Source: Pelagibacterium lentulum
GTDB taxonomy: Bacteria > Pseudomonadota > Alphaproteobacteria > Rhizobiales > Devosiaceae
Direction of reading: 5' to 3'
Assembly (NCBI RefSeq): GCF_003992625.1
Contig: NZ_RZMW01000011.1
Location: 1-38,932 of the forward strand
DNA length: 38,932 nt
The notes under the pieces were generated by a model. That model did no database searches and was not told where the DNA came from. It worked only from the letters and a program-made list of their open reading frames with translations. Each line of letters opens with the position of its first letter. Position 1 is the first letter of the stretch. Shown piece by piece: positions 14,252-21,647 of the stretch. Made by a program: the position numbers and the translations under genes.

Positions 14252-14694
14252 TGGGTAGGGAATGGACAAAGCCAGAGATTGAGCATGCAACAGCACTGTT
14301 CAAGGAAGGCTATAGCGCACACCAGATCGGCGTTCAGGTCGGGCGCACCCGGAACTCTGTCATCAGCCGATTGAGCCGTGACGGCGTGATGGGCAATACG
14401 GACAGGGCTCGCCGGATAAATCGTGCAGTCGATGTGAAAGCAAATCGCTCATTTCAACGGCAGCCAAGCAGCCCATTGATGGCCGATCCCGATTCAGATG
14501 GCATGAAGCTGCTTTCCAAGGATGCTTGGGAGCCGCTGCCTGGAACAAACCCTGTTCCACTTGAGGACGTCACTGGCTGTAGATGGCCGTTGGGGGAGAT
14601 CAGGGACGGCACGTTCTGCATGTGCAACGCCCCGAAGGTCGAAGGCTCGAGCTACTGCGCTACGCACAAACGCGCATCGGAGCCGAGCCGATGA
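14251..14694 (+). CDS. gcrA: GcrA-family cell-cycle regulator homologue
   Basis: A 147-residue protein with the GcrA layout: N-terminal W-T-x-x-E helix-turn-helix (FKEGYSAHQIGVQVGRTRNS) and a C-terminal block GCRWPLGEIRDGTFCMCNA followed by YCATHKRA, whose Cys/His residues match the GcrA C-terminal domain. In alphaproteobacteria GcrA binds sigma-70 RNA polymerase and GANTC-containing promoters, often in a methylation-sensitive way. A phage copy beside DNA methylases could redirect host or phage transcription. GGAGG precedes the ATG. Confidence 0.85.
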   Translation: MGREWTKPEIEHATALFKEGYSAHQIGVQVGRTRNSVISRLSRDGVMGNTDRARRINRAVDVKANRSFQRQPSSPLMADPDSDGMKLLSKDAWEPLPGTNPVPLEDVTGCRWPLGEIRDGTFCMCNAPKVEGSSYCATHKRASEPSR

Positions 14695-14876
14695 TCGAGG
14701 CCGTCACAAAGCCCCGCGACATGAAGCGCGCTATCAGGCGCGCCATTCATCGCATCGAGCGGCACATGGATGAGCACAACAGGCACAGGCCAGATCCGAT
14801 CCTTGAGCAAGAGGTAGAGGATTTGCGCGAAACGTTGGTTTTCATCGACCGCCATGCTGCCGAGGTGCAGGCGTGA
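14691..14876 (+). CDS. 61-residue helical protein, unknown
   Basis: MIEAVTKPRDMKRAIRRAIH leads a basic helical protein ending in an acidic helix (LEQEVEDLRETLVFI). Its ATG overlaps the gcrA-like stop (ATGA), and its stop overlaps the next start, which supports translation. No domain recognised. Confidence 0.6.
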   Translation: MIEAVTKPRDMKRAIRRAIHRIERHMDEHNRHRPDPILEQEVEDLRETLVFIDRHAAEVQA

Positions 14877-15085
14877 AAGACGTTCCGCTCGAATGGAAAA
14901 TACTCTGGCTTGAGAAGCGGGTTTCGAGCCTTCGCGCGTGTCAGTCGGTAAACCACCAGTTTTCCACGCCGAAGGCTGCGCTCCAATCTGATCGCGAGCT
15001 GCAAACCGCTCAGGCTATTTTGCAGGACTATGAGGCGCAGCGGATCGAGAAGGGCCTGAAAGGGCGTAGGAGGGCGAATGGCTGA
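14873..15085 (+). CDS. 70-residue protein upstream of the primase, unknown
   Basis: Starts with GTG overlapping the previous stop and overlaps the primase-helicase start by eight bases. A helical, basic protein (EWKILWLEKRVSSLRACQSV; RIEKGLKGRRRANG) that could bind nucleic acid; no family recognised. Confidence 0.6.
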   Translation: MKDVPLEWKILWLEKRVSSLRACQSVNHQFSTPKAALQSDRELQTAQAILQDYEAQRIEKGLKGRRRANG

Positions 15086-17453
15086 GCGGTTCTCCGAGCA
15101 ATTCCTAGACGAACTTCGCGCCGCTGTCCGTATTACCGATCTCGTGGGGAACTACGTCACTTGGGAGCAAGGCAAGGGCAGGGATGGCGACAAATGGGCC
15201 TGCTGCCCTTTTCACGGCGAGAACTCGCCCAGCTTCCATGCGACAGACGACAAGCAATCCTATCATTGCTTTGGCTGTGGAGTGTCAGGGGACCATTTTG
15301 CATTTCTGACTGAAAGCCAGGGCATGACTTTCCCCGAGGCTGTCCAGACCGTTGCTGAGCTTGCGGGCATTCCGATGCCAGAAGGCATGGAGGTGGCGAA
15401 AGGACCGGCACGGGCACCGGAGCAACCCAGAGCGCAGAAAAGCCAGCCACAGGCCCGCGCTGAGCGCGAGGGGCGCGTTCCCGTCAAGGTATACCCATAC
15501 ACCGACAATGACGGAAACTTGCTTTACGAGGTCGTGCGGTTTCAAATCCGGCTGCCGGACGGTTCATGGGCAAAGACCAAGGACGGCAAGGGCACATGGA
15601 AAACCTTCCTGCATCGCCGCCCGTCTGGCCTTGATGATGGCTCCAATGTCTGGGGTGTAAAAGCTGGCGATTATATACGCCCCGGCCCCGGCAAGGACTG
15701 GTCGCCGTGGAATCAGGAGAAGGCGGATAAATGGCCCGAGCACGAGGCGCGTTGGTTCGATGCGGTCGAGACCACGATATACCGCCATCCAGCGGTTGAA
15801 ATTGCAATAGCCGACGGTCAGCCCGTTGTCATTATTGAGGGCGAAAAGGACGCCGACACAGTTGCTGATCTTGGCATGTGCGGCACGACGAACAGCGCAG
15901 GGTCCAAGCACTGGACCGATGAGCATTCGGCAAACTTCAAAGACGCCGATGTGGTGATCTGCCTCGACAATGACGAGGCAGGGGATAGAGCTGATACGCT
16001 GGCCAAGTCCATGAAGGGCATTGCGCGCCGCATTCGGGTTCTGGACTTCGCCGAGCACGTCCCGAACTTCCCGGCCAAGGGCGACGTTACCGATTGGGTA
16101 GAGGCAGGCGGTACGGCAGAAGAACTGCAACGCATTATCGACAGCCTACCGGATTGGAAGCCAAAGCCGCCCAAGTCTGCATTTGGCGCCCAGACAAGCA
16201 ACAGCATTGCCAAAAAGCCTGTGATCTACGACTGGCTCGTAAAGCACCTGATCGAGCGCAACGGCATTCTGATCATTGCCGGGGAAAGCCAGGCTGGCAA
16301 ATCCTTCCTTGTCATGGACATGGGCATGAAGATCGCCCGTGGCATCGACTATGCCGGTCATAGGGTGAAACAGGGCGCTGTAATCCACATGGCAGTGGAG
16401 GACGGCAAGGGCACCGAGTTGCGCCACAAGGGATACCGGAAACACCACGGCATCAGCCCGGACGCCGATGTGCCCTATGTGATCATGGACCCGTTTGCCA
16501 ATGGCGGGCACGGCTTCTCGCTGATGAGCGATGAGCAGGTCGACAAGTTCATTGCCGAGTGTCTGGAGTGGAAAGAGTTCTACGGCTCGCTTGAGTTCAT
16601 CATCATCGACACGCTTTCAATGGCAACCGAGGGCATGGACGAAAACAGCTCAGGCGAGGCGAGCAAGGTCTTGGGCAGGGTGAACCGGATCAGGGAGGCA
16701 ACAGGCGCCACGGTTTGCATTGTCCACCACATGAACGCGGGCGGCACGAGGGTGCGGGGGTCCACAGCCATTGTTGCCAACGTGCCCAACGTGATCGAGC
16801 TCAAGCCGATGATGACCTTTCCCCAGAACCGGAAGGATGAGCCCCGGCCAATCCTCGACGGTGACAAGCGCCCGATCAGACGGGCGCGACTGGCAAAGAA
16901 CAAGAACGGCGCCGCCAATATCTCATGGGCGTTGGTGCTTGCCGAAGTTGAACTCGATGAACGCGATGAGGATGGAGAGCCGTTCAAGACAATGGTTTGC
17001 GCTCGGCCGGCAAGGCGGGAACGCGACAACGAACCCAAAGGCAAGATCAATTCAGAGGATCAACGGCTTGTGCTTGAAGCATTGAACGACGCGCTTTCCG
17101 ATCATGGGCAGGATATGCCCTCAGGGGTGCGCGTAGGGCCTCAGATTAAGCGCTGTGTGAGCCAAAAGGACTTCGTTGCCTATGTCCGCCAGCGAATGCA
17201 GTTCAAGGCCCCAGAGGACGAGCCAGAGGCCCGTATGACGGAACTCACGGCATTGCTCAAGCGCACCACAACAACGCTCCAGAACAACGGCTACATGGGC
17301 CGGGATAACGATAAGAAAATCATATGGTCACTGGGCAAGGATAAACGGGCCGAAAGTTACAACGCTCCCTTGATCGATGATCCATCGCCCCCGGCATTGC
17401 CCGACGATGTGAAGCGAGAAATGGAGGGGTCGACAGATGAGCCACCATTCTAG
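15078..17453 (+). CDS. Phage primase-helicase (CHC2-TOPRIM-RecA/AAA)
   Basis: A 791-residue replication protein. A DnaG-type zinc finger (CCPFH near 42-46, CFGC at 64-67) is followed by a TOPRIM domain (VVIIEGEKDAD near 250; VVICLDNDEAGD near 291) and a RepA/AAA_25-like ATPase (Walker A GESQAGKSFL near 402; Walker B FIIIDTLSMA near 507). It should synthesise primers and unwind DNA at the fork. The C-terminal 150 residues are a charged regulatory or loading region. It is the core replication gene of the early operon; no separate initiator or polymerase is visible. Confidence 0.92.
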   Translation: MAERFSEQFLDELRAAVRITDLVGNYVTWEQGKGRDGDKWACCPFHGENSPSFHATDDKQSYHCFGCGVSGDHFAFLTESQGMTFPEAVQTVAELAGIPMPEGMEVAKGPARAPEQPRAQKSQPQARAEREGRVPVKVYPYTDNDGNLLYEVVRFQIRLPDGSWAKTKDGKGTWKTFLHRRPSGLDDGSNVWGVKAGDYIRPGPGKDWSPWNQEKADKWPEHEARWFDAVETTIYRHPAVEIAIADGQPVVIIEGEKDADTVADLGMCGTTNSAGSKHWTDEHSANFKDADVVICLDNDEAGDRADTLAKSMKGIARRIRVLDFAEHVPNFPAKGDVTDWVEAGGTAEELQRIIDSLPDWKPKPPKSAFGAQTSNSIAKKPVIYDWLVKHLIERNGILIIAGESQAGKSFLVMDMGMKIARGIDYAGHRVKQGAVIHMAVEDGKGTELRHKGYRKHHGISPDADVPYVIMDPFANGGHGFSLMSDEQVDKFIAECLEWKEFYGSLEFIIIDTLSMATEGMDENSSGEASKVLGRVNRIREATGATVCIVHHMNAGGTRVRGSTAIVANVPNVIELKPMMTFPQNRKDEPRPILDGDKRPIRRARLAKNKNGAANISWALVLAEVELDERDEDGEPFKTMVCARPARRERDNEPKGKINSEDQRLVLEALNDALSDHGQDMPSGVRVGPQIKRCVSQKDFVAYVRQRMQFKAPEDEPEARMTELTALLKRTTTTLQNNGYMGRDNDKKIIWSLGKDKRAESYNAPLIDDPSPPALPDDVKREMEGSTDEPPF

Positions 17454-17832
17454 TGATGAAGTTCAGCTTGGTATGTTCGGGCGTGAGGACGAAAGACTCG
17501 GACACCCGCTGTTTGTCGAGAAGTGGAGCAACCGCCGCGCGTTCAAGATCGGCCTGATGACAGGGCAGGGCATGACAGCCCCGGCAATAGCGCGAGCCTT
17601 GGGGGATGGTGTCCCGCCGAACCTCATCACGGCCATGCTGAGCGAGTGGGGCCACAAACTGGAAGGCGACAGACACACCCACGGCCCGGTCAAAGTGATG
17701 CTGGCGGCAAAACATAGGACGCTGCTGGCCGATGAGGCCGTGAAGCGCGGGATCGATTTGCCGGAACTGTGCCGGCAGATACTGGTGCAAGTGGCACAGG
17801 ACGATTTATTCAAGGCCATCGTAGATGGGTAG
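17437..17832 (+). CDS. Early phage protein, 131 residues, possible HTH
   Basis: The start overlaps the end of the primase-helicase by 17 bases. The middle (IGLMTGQGMTAPAIARALGD then PPNLITAMLSEWG) has helix-turn-helix spacing, followed by LADEAVKRGIDLPELCRQIL, which resembles a ribbon-helix-helix or short helical pair. A DNA-binding role is plausible but unproven. Confidence 0.65.
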   Translation: MSHHSSDEVQLGMFGREDERLGHPLFVEKWSNRRAFKIGLMTGQGMTAPAIARALGDGVPPNLITAMLSEWGHKLEGDRHTHGPVKVMLAAKHRTLLADEAVKRGIDLPELCRQILVQVAQDDLFKAIVDG

Positions 17833-18052
17833 GACATACGAAAAATGGCTTGCGCCGGAAGGCGATACTGACGCTGACCACGAGCGCTTCGCCAAGGCAA
17901 TGATGAAGTGCCAGAACGCTTCGGGCACCTGCGCCTCAGACGGATTTTGCCATTATGACGGCGATTGTTTCAAGGCGGCGTCCGATGCTGTCGAGACTGA
18001 GATTGAAGAACTCGAAGCGCGATTGGCCGCGCTCAAGTCATTGAGGAAATAG
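17825..18052 (+). CDS. Small cysteine-containing phage protein, 75 residues
   Basis: Four cysteines within 20 residues (KCQNASGTCASDGFCHYDGDC) suggest a small metal-binding or disulphide knuckle, followed by a coiled-coil tail (EIEELEARLAALKSLRK). The same combination occurs in several small phage proteins of unknown role. It overlaps the previous stop by eight bases. Confidence 0.65.
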   Translation: MGRTYEKWLAPEGDTDADHERFAKAMMKCQNASGTCASDGFCHYDGDCFKAASDAVETEIEELEARLAALKSLRK

Positions 18053-18059
18053 GTCACAC

Positions 18060-18566
18060 ATGCACACCACCCTCGACCGCCCCCAGACAAAGCAATGGTG
18101 CGCCAAGAGCGTCACGGACGCGCTGGCACAAGCATTCCGCGTCCTGAATGCCACCACCGGCCCGGTAGGCCACAAGCGCCTCAAGGCGGCTATGCCGGAA
18201 TATGAATACAGCGCGTCGGACATTGCCGAGCAAAAGCTGATGGAGGTGGAAGCCCAGCGCAAAGGCGAGACGACAATGCGGAAAAGGCTCTTGGCGCGCA
18301 TCAAGCCAAACAGCCACGAGATCAGCCGATCGGACCTGATATTGTTCGGCAAGGGAGAGCATAAGGCATGGCTTAAGCTGGTCGCGGCCTATCCTGATCA
18401 TCGACGCATATTGATTGCGGCTGTGAAGGGCAGGGCGCGCGGCCTGAGCGGCAGGAAGGTAGCCGAACGGCTCCACATGCCCCTGACGACTTTCCAGCGC
18501 CACAGGGACTATGCGGCTGGACAGATCGCGGCCCAATTGAACCGGACAGGGGTGAAGCCGTGGTAA
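18060..18566 (+). CDS. DUF6362-like phage protein with C-terminal helix-turn-helix
   Basis: 168 residues. The C-terminal part (AAVKGRARGLSGRKVAERLH then MPLTTFQRHRDYAAGQIAAQ) is a sigma-4-like helix-turn-helix, and the N-terminal WCAKSVTDALAQAFRVLNAT fits the DUF6362 pattern seen just upstream of terminase genes in many alphaproteobacterial prophages. Family assignment is from memory of the pattern. A late-gene regulatory role would suit its place at the end of the early operon; this is inference. Confidence 0.65.
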   Translation: MHTTLDRPQTKQWCAKSVTDALAQAFRVLNATTGPVGHKRLKAAMPEYEYSASDIAEQKLMEVEAQRKGETTMRKRLLARIKPNSHEISRSDLILFGKGEHKAWLKLVAAYPDHRRILIAAVKGRARGLSGRKVAERLHMPLTTFQRHRDYAAGQIAAQLNRTGVKPW

Positions 18567-18853
18567 TGCAGTTTGTGATCTTGCCATCTGATCGCGATTG
18601 GCTCACGGTATGCGCTGCGATGCAGGCTAAAGGCATGCCGGTCGAGGTGCAGGGCAGCGAGGTCGTGATCGTCGCTTGGCACCGCGGCTGGACAGTGGGC
18701 GGCGTCACGACAATGGAGTTTGCCGAGCCGGGCGACCCTATCGATCAAAGCTGGATCCGGCCAGATGAGCGTGACCCGGTAGCCCGAGAGCGGCAGCGCG
18801 AAGCCGATCACGGGCAGGAAATCGCCAATATCACAAGCATGATTGATCGCTGA
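18566..18853 (+). CDS. Early/late boundary protein, 95 residues, unknown
   Basis: N-terminal beta-alpha-beta feel (MQFVILPSDRDWLTVCAAMQ) and an acidic, arginine-rich C-terminus. The ATG overlaps the preceding TAA (TAATG); a GTG six bases earlier is the alternative. It is the last gene before about 0.7 kb of mainly non-coding sequence. Confidence 0.55.
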   Translation: MQFVILPSDRDWLTVCAAMQAKGMPVEVQGSEVVIVAWHRGWTVGGVTTMEFAEPGDPIDQSWIRPDERDPVARERQREADHGQEIANITSMIDR

Positions 18854-18971
18854 TACCGAACGGCCTGCTAAACCTTGTTCGACAAAGTGGGTCAAATCAC
18901 CGAAATATACGCGCATTCCAGATACGCTGAACAAGCTGTCTCGAAACCTCCACACATCGAAAGGACACACG

Positions 18972-19079
18972 ATGCGCCACCCGCAGATCGCACCCCTTTG
19001 CCTGAACCTGGCCGATGTGGAGGAAAGCCCGCCCGATACCAGCTATCGCGGCCCGCTCGACCATCGAATACCCACCTAA
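18972..19079 (+). CDS. Possible 35-residue peptide
   Basis: MRHPQIAPLCLNLADVEESP continues for 15 more residues. GAAAGGA lies seven bases before the ATG, a good site, and this is the only support for translation. The 118 bases before it show nothing recognisable. Confidence 0.3.
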   Translation: MRHPQIAPLCLNLADVEESPPDTSYRGPLDHRIPT

Positions 19080-19123
19080 CCCCCGCATTGCCAGAACAGT
19101 CGCGTCATCTACGGGTGGCGCGG

Positions 19124-19164
19124 CCTTCTTATCCGGATCGTCTCAGGCGGTCTCGATAAGAAGG
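19124..19164. other. 10-bp perfect hairpin upstream of the tRNA
   Basis: CCTTCTTATC at 19124-19133 is the exact inverse complement of GATAAGAAGG at 19155-19164, with a 21-base loop. There is no T-tract, so it is not a standard terminator. It lies in the non-coding stretch before the terminase genes, where lambdoid phages keep cos or pac, so it could be part of a packaging site, or an RNA-processing or folding element. Confidence 0.5.
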
Positions 19165-19200
19165 TAGCCCGCGCGCTGGCGGAAAGTGCGCACCAATTAT

Positions 19201-19275
19201 CGCAGGATAGCCAAGTGGTAAGGCCACCCGCTCATAACGGGTAGATCGTGGGTTCGATTCCCGCTCCTGCAACCA
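19201..19275 (+). tRNA. tRNA-Met (CAT anticodon), CCA encoded
   Basis: A full cloverleaf: acceptor 19201-19207 with 19265-19271, T8-A9, D-arm GCC/GGC, anticodon stem ACCCG/CGGGT with loop CTCATAA, T-arm GTGGG/CCCGC with loop TTCGATT, discriminator A at 19272 and encoded CCA at 19273-19275. The first acceptor pair is C1:A72, unpaired as in bacterial initiator tRNA, but the D-stem has C11:G24 and the anticodon stem lacks the three G:C pairs of initiators. CAT could also belong to a lysidine-modified isoleucine tRNA. It lies just before the late genes. Confidence 0.9.
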
Positions 19276-19408
19276 GTTTGAGGCGGGCGTATTAGAGTGA
19301 TGGTATGTGCAACTAGAGCCGCGCTCGTCTCAATTCACCATGCCATCCGGGGCTAATGCCGGCGAAAGGGTGAGAGGCCCTTGCTTCATTCAATCGCAGG
19401 AGAGCTTC

Positions 19409-19552
19409 ATGGGACCGTTCAGTCTCCCAGACCTTCGCCCGCTGTTCTTTCTCGCAATACTCGGGCTTGCCGCTCTTGCGCTGATGACAGTCGGAGGAAT
19501 CGGGTTCGCAATCTGGTTTGTGGTCAATCACTTCCAGATCGTCGGCCTCTAA
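19409..19552 (+). CDS. 47-residue single-pass membrane protein
   Basis: MGPFSLPDLRPLFFLAILGL begins one long membrane segment (about residues 11-42), ending HFQIVGL. GCAGGAG lies seven bases before the ATG at 19409. It sits between the tRNA and the terminase small subunit. It might be a holin-like or accessory protein; no lysozyme gene is next to it, so lysis is only a guess. Confidence 0.55.
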   Translation: MGPFSLPDLRPLFFLAILGLAALALMTVGGIGFAIWFVVNHFQIVGL

Positions 19553-19574
19553 CCCAACAACCCAAAGCAGACTG

Positions 19575-20048
19575 ATGCCCACTCTCAAGAACGCCAAGCA
19601 TGAGGCTTTTGCCCAAGGGCTTGCGAAAGGTCTCAGCGCGTCAGATGCGTATGTGGAGGCGGGCTATAAGCGTAATCGCCACAACGCCGCGAGCCTTTCG
19701 CGCAAGCAACACATTTTAACACGTGTAGCCGAGCTGCAAGCCAAGGCCGTCAAAAAGGTCGAGGTGACCATAGAAAGCCTTGCCGCCGAGTATGACGAAG
19801 TTCGGGCTATTGCTATTGCCGAAAAGCAGCTCGGGGCTGCCAACCAGTCAACGGCCGGCAAGGCAAAGCTGTTCGGGCTTGGTGTTGAGAACCGTCGCAT
19901 GAGCGGATCGGTTCAGATCATCACACTCACGGCCAAGGATTTGGACGGGCTATCACCAGATGAACTTGCCAGTCTTGAACAGGCCTACCCCGTTCTCCAA
20001 AAGCTCGGGCTTGTGGGAGGCGATACAGGGTCAGCGCAAGAAGCGTGA
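19575..20048 (+). CDS. terS: Terminase small subunit
   Basis: 157 residues with the N-terminal DNA-binding region of phage small terminases (LKNAKHEAFAQGLAKGLSAS then DAYVEAGYKRN), followed by a coiled-coil oligomerisation segment. It recognises the packaging site and hands DNA to the large subunit. The 3' end overlaps the large-subunit gene if that gene starts at 19960. Confidence 0.88.
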   Translation: MPTLKNAKHEAFAQGLAKGLSASDAYVEAGYKRNRHNAASLSRKQHILTRVAELQAKAVKKVEVTIESLAAEYDEVRAIAIAEKQLGAANQSTAGKAKLFGLGVENRRMSGSVQIITLTAKDLDGLSPDELASLEQAYPVLQKLGLVGGDTGSAQEA

Positions 20049-21639
20049 CATTGAGGACAGCCAAGGCGGATGGGAGCGCGAGAAAGAGCGCTGCGCCGCT
20101 GATATCTGCTACTGGTTCGACAAATGGGTTTACACCTATGATCCGCGCCTGACAGGCCAAAGGAACGCTGACGGGTCTCGTAAGAGCCCGTATGTGCAGT
20201 TCAAGCTATGGCCGAAACAGCGCGAGGCAATCAATTGGCTCTCTCAGCGCGTTGATGCCGCAGAGGAAGGGCTGATCGAAAAGAGCCGGGACACGGGGGC
20301 GACATACCTCACCGCAGGCTTTGCGCTTCATCAATGGCTGTTTGTTCCGGGATTCAAGGCCACGTTCGGCAGCCGCAAGGTTGATTACGTTGACAAGAAG
20401 GACAACCCGGACGCGATCTTTGCCAAGTTGCGGATCATGCTCCGGCGCTTGCCTGTCGAAATGCTGCCCGAGGGTTTCGCGTGGGCGCAGCACGACAATT
20501 ACATGCGGATCGCCAACCCTGAGACGGGTGCGGTGATCTCGGGCGAAGGTGGCGACGACATGGGCCGTGGTGGCCGGTCGTCGGTCTATTTCGTTGATGA
20601 AGCGGCGTTCGTGCCCAATGCGGAATCGGTGGAGAAGGCCCTATCGGGCAACACCGAATGCGTGATCTGGGTTTCGTCGGTCAATGGCATGGGCAATCTG
20701 TTCGCCCGCAAGCGCCATTCGGTCCTGAAGCCGCACCAAATCATGCGCCTGCATTGGCGTGATGACCCGCGCAAGACTGAGGCATGGGCGGAAGCCAAGA
20801 AGTCGTCGTTCTCTGACCCGACCACATGGGCGAGCGAATACGATATTGACTACAGCGCGTCCGTAGAGGGCGTTTGCATCCCGGCCGCATGGGTTGAGAG
20901 CGCAAAGCGCGTTATGGCTCTGGAACCTCGCCTTAAGCCGTCAAACGCGGGCGTTGTTGGGCTGGACGTTGGCGCTGGCAAAGGCAAGTCGGTTTCTGTG
21001 CCCCGCAAAGGGCCGGTTGTCCTCCCCCCGTTGTCTCGTGGGAGCCCAGACACAACAGGAACGGCTTGGTGGGGGCTGGAAGCAGCCGTCGACAACGGTT
21101 GCGATGCGCTGAACTTCGATGCCCCAGGCGTTGGGGCCGGCGTGTCCTCCACGTTGATGCACCGGAATGATGATGAAACAGGCGCAGATGCCGATAGGGC
21201 GGGCCGGTTTGCTCACCTGACTGTTGTGGCCGTCAACACCGGAACGCCGCCCAGCGCGCGTCTCTGGCCAGATGGCCGCACCTCTGAGGAGATGTTCGGC
21301 AACCAGAAGGCGGAAATCTGGTGGCTGTGTAGAACGGCTTTGCAGCGCACACATGAACACGTCCTCTGGATTGAGGACAAAGAGGACGGGAAAGAACACC
21401 CGGTCTCAGACTTGCTCGCACTGCCAAGCGGCGATCAGGACAGCGATGCGCTGTGCCTCCAGTTGTCGCTGGTCAAATGGGGTCGCAACGAGCGCGGCAA
21501 GATCGTTATTGAGAAAAAGGAAGCGCTTCAGCGTCGGGGCATATCGAGCCCTGACCATGCCGATGCGCTGATGCTGACGTTTGTAGAACCGCCTGAGACG
21601 GCGACCGCTGCCATGTTCCTAACCAGTCGCCATAGATAG
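19960..21639 (+). CDS. terL: Terminase large subunit
   Basis: The DNA-packaging motor, up to 559 residues. The ATPase half has a Walker A-like EKSRDTGATY near 107 and Walker B SVYFVDEAAF near 208; the nuclease half has GLDVGAGKG with an acidic residue near 336, DALNFDAPGVG and a C-terminal SPDHADALML. The ATG at 19960 overlaps terS by 89 bases; a TTG near 20011 would give a shorter form, and the conserved part begins only after about residue 25, so the start is uncertain. Confidence 0.92.
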   Translation: MNLPVLNRPTPFSKSSGLWEAIQGQRKKRDIEDSQGGWEREKERCAADICYWFDKWVYTYDPRLTGQRNADGSRKSPYVQFKLWPKQREAINWLSQRVDAAEEGLIEKSRDTGATYLTAGFALHQWLFVPGFKATFGSRKVDYVDKKDNPDAIFAKLRIMLRRLPVEMLPEGFAWAQHDNYMRIANPETGAVISGEGGDDMGRGGRSSVYFVDEAAFVPNAESVEKALSGNTECVIWVSSVNGMGNLFARKRHSVLKPHQIMRLHWRDDPRKTEAWAEAKKSSFSDPTTWASEYDIDYSASVEGVCIPAAWVESAKRVMALEPRLKPSNAGVVGLDVGAGKGKSVSVPRKGPVVLPPLSRGSPDTTGTAWWGLEAAVDNGCDALNFDAPGVGAGVSSTLMHRNDDETGADADRAGRFAHLTVVAVNTGTPPSARLWPDGRTSEEMFGNQKAEIWWLCRTALQRTHEHVLWIEDKEDGKEHPVSDLLALPSGDQDSDALCLQLSLVKWGRNERGKIVIEKKEALQRRGISSPDHADALMLTFVEPPETATAAMFLTSRHR

Positions 21640-21647
21640 AGGCACAG

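Noticed and set aside
19201-19275. The tRNA as an attachment-site remnant
   Set aside because: It lies deep inside the phage between early and late genes, is complete with CCA, and no integrase is nearby; a phage-borne tRNA is the simpler reading.
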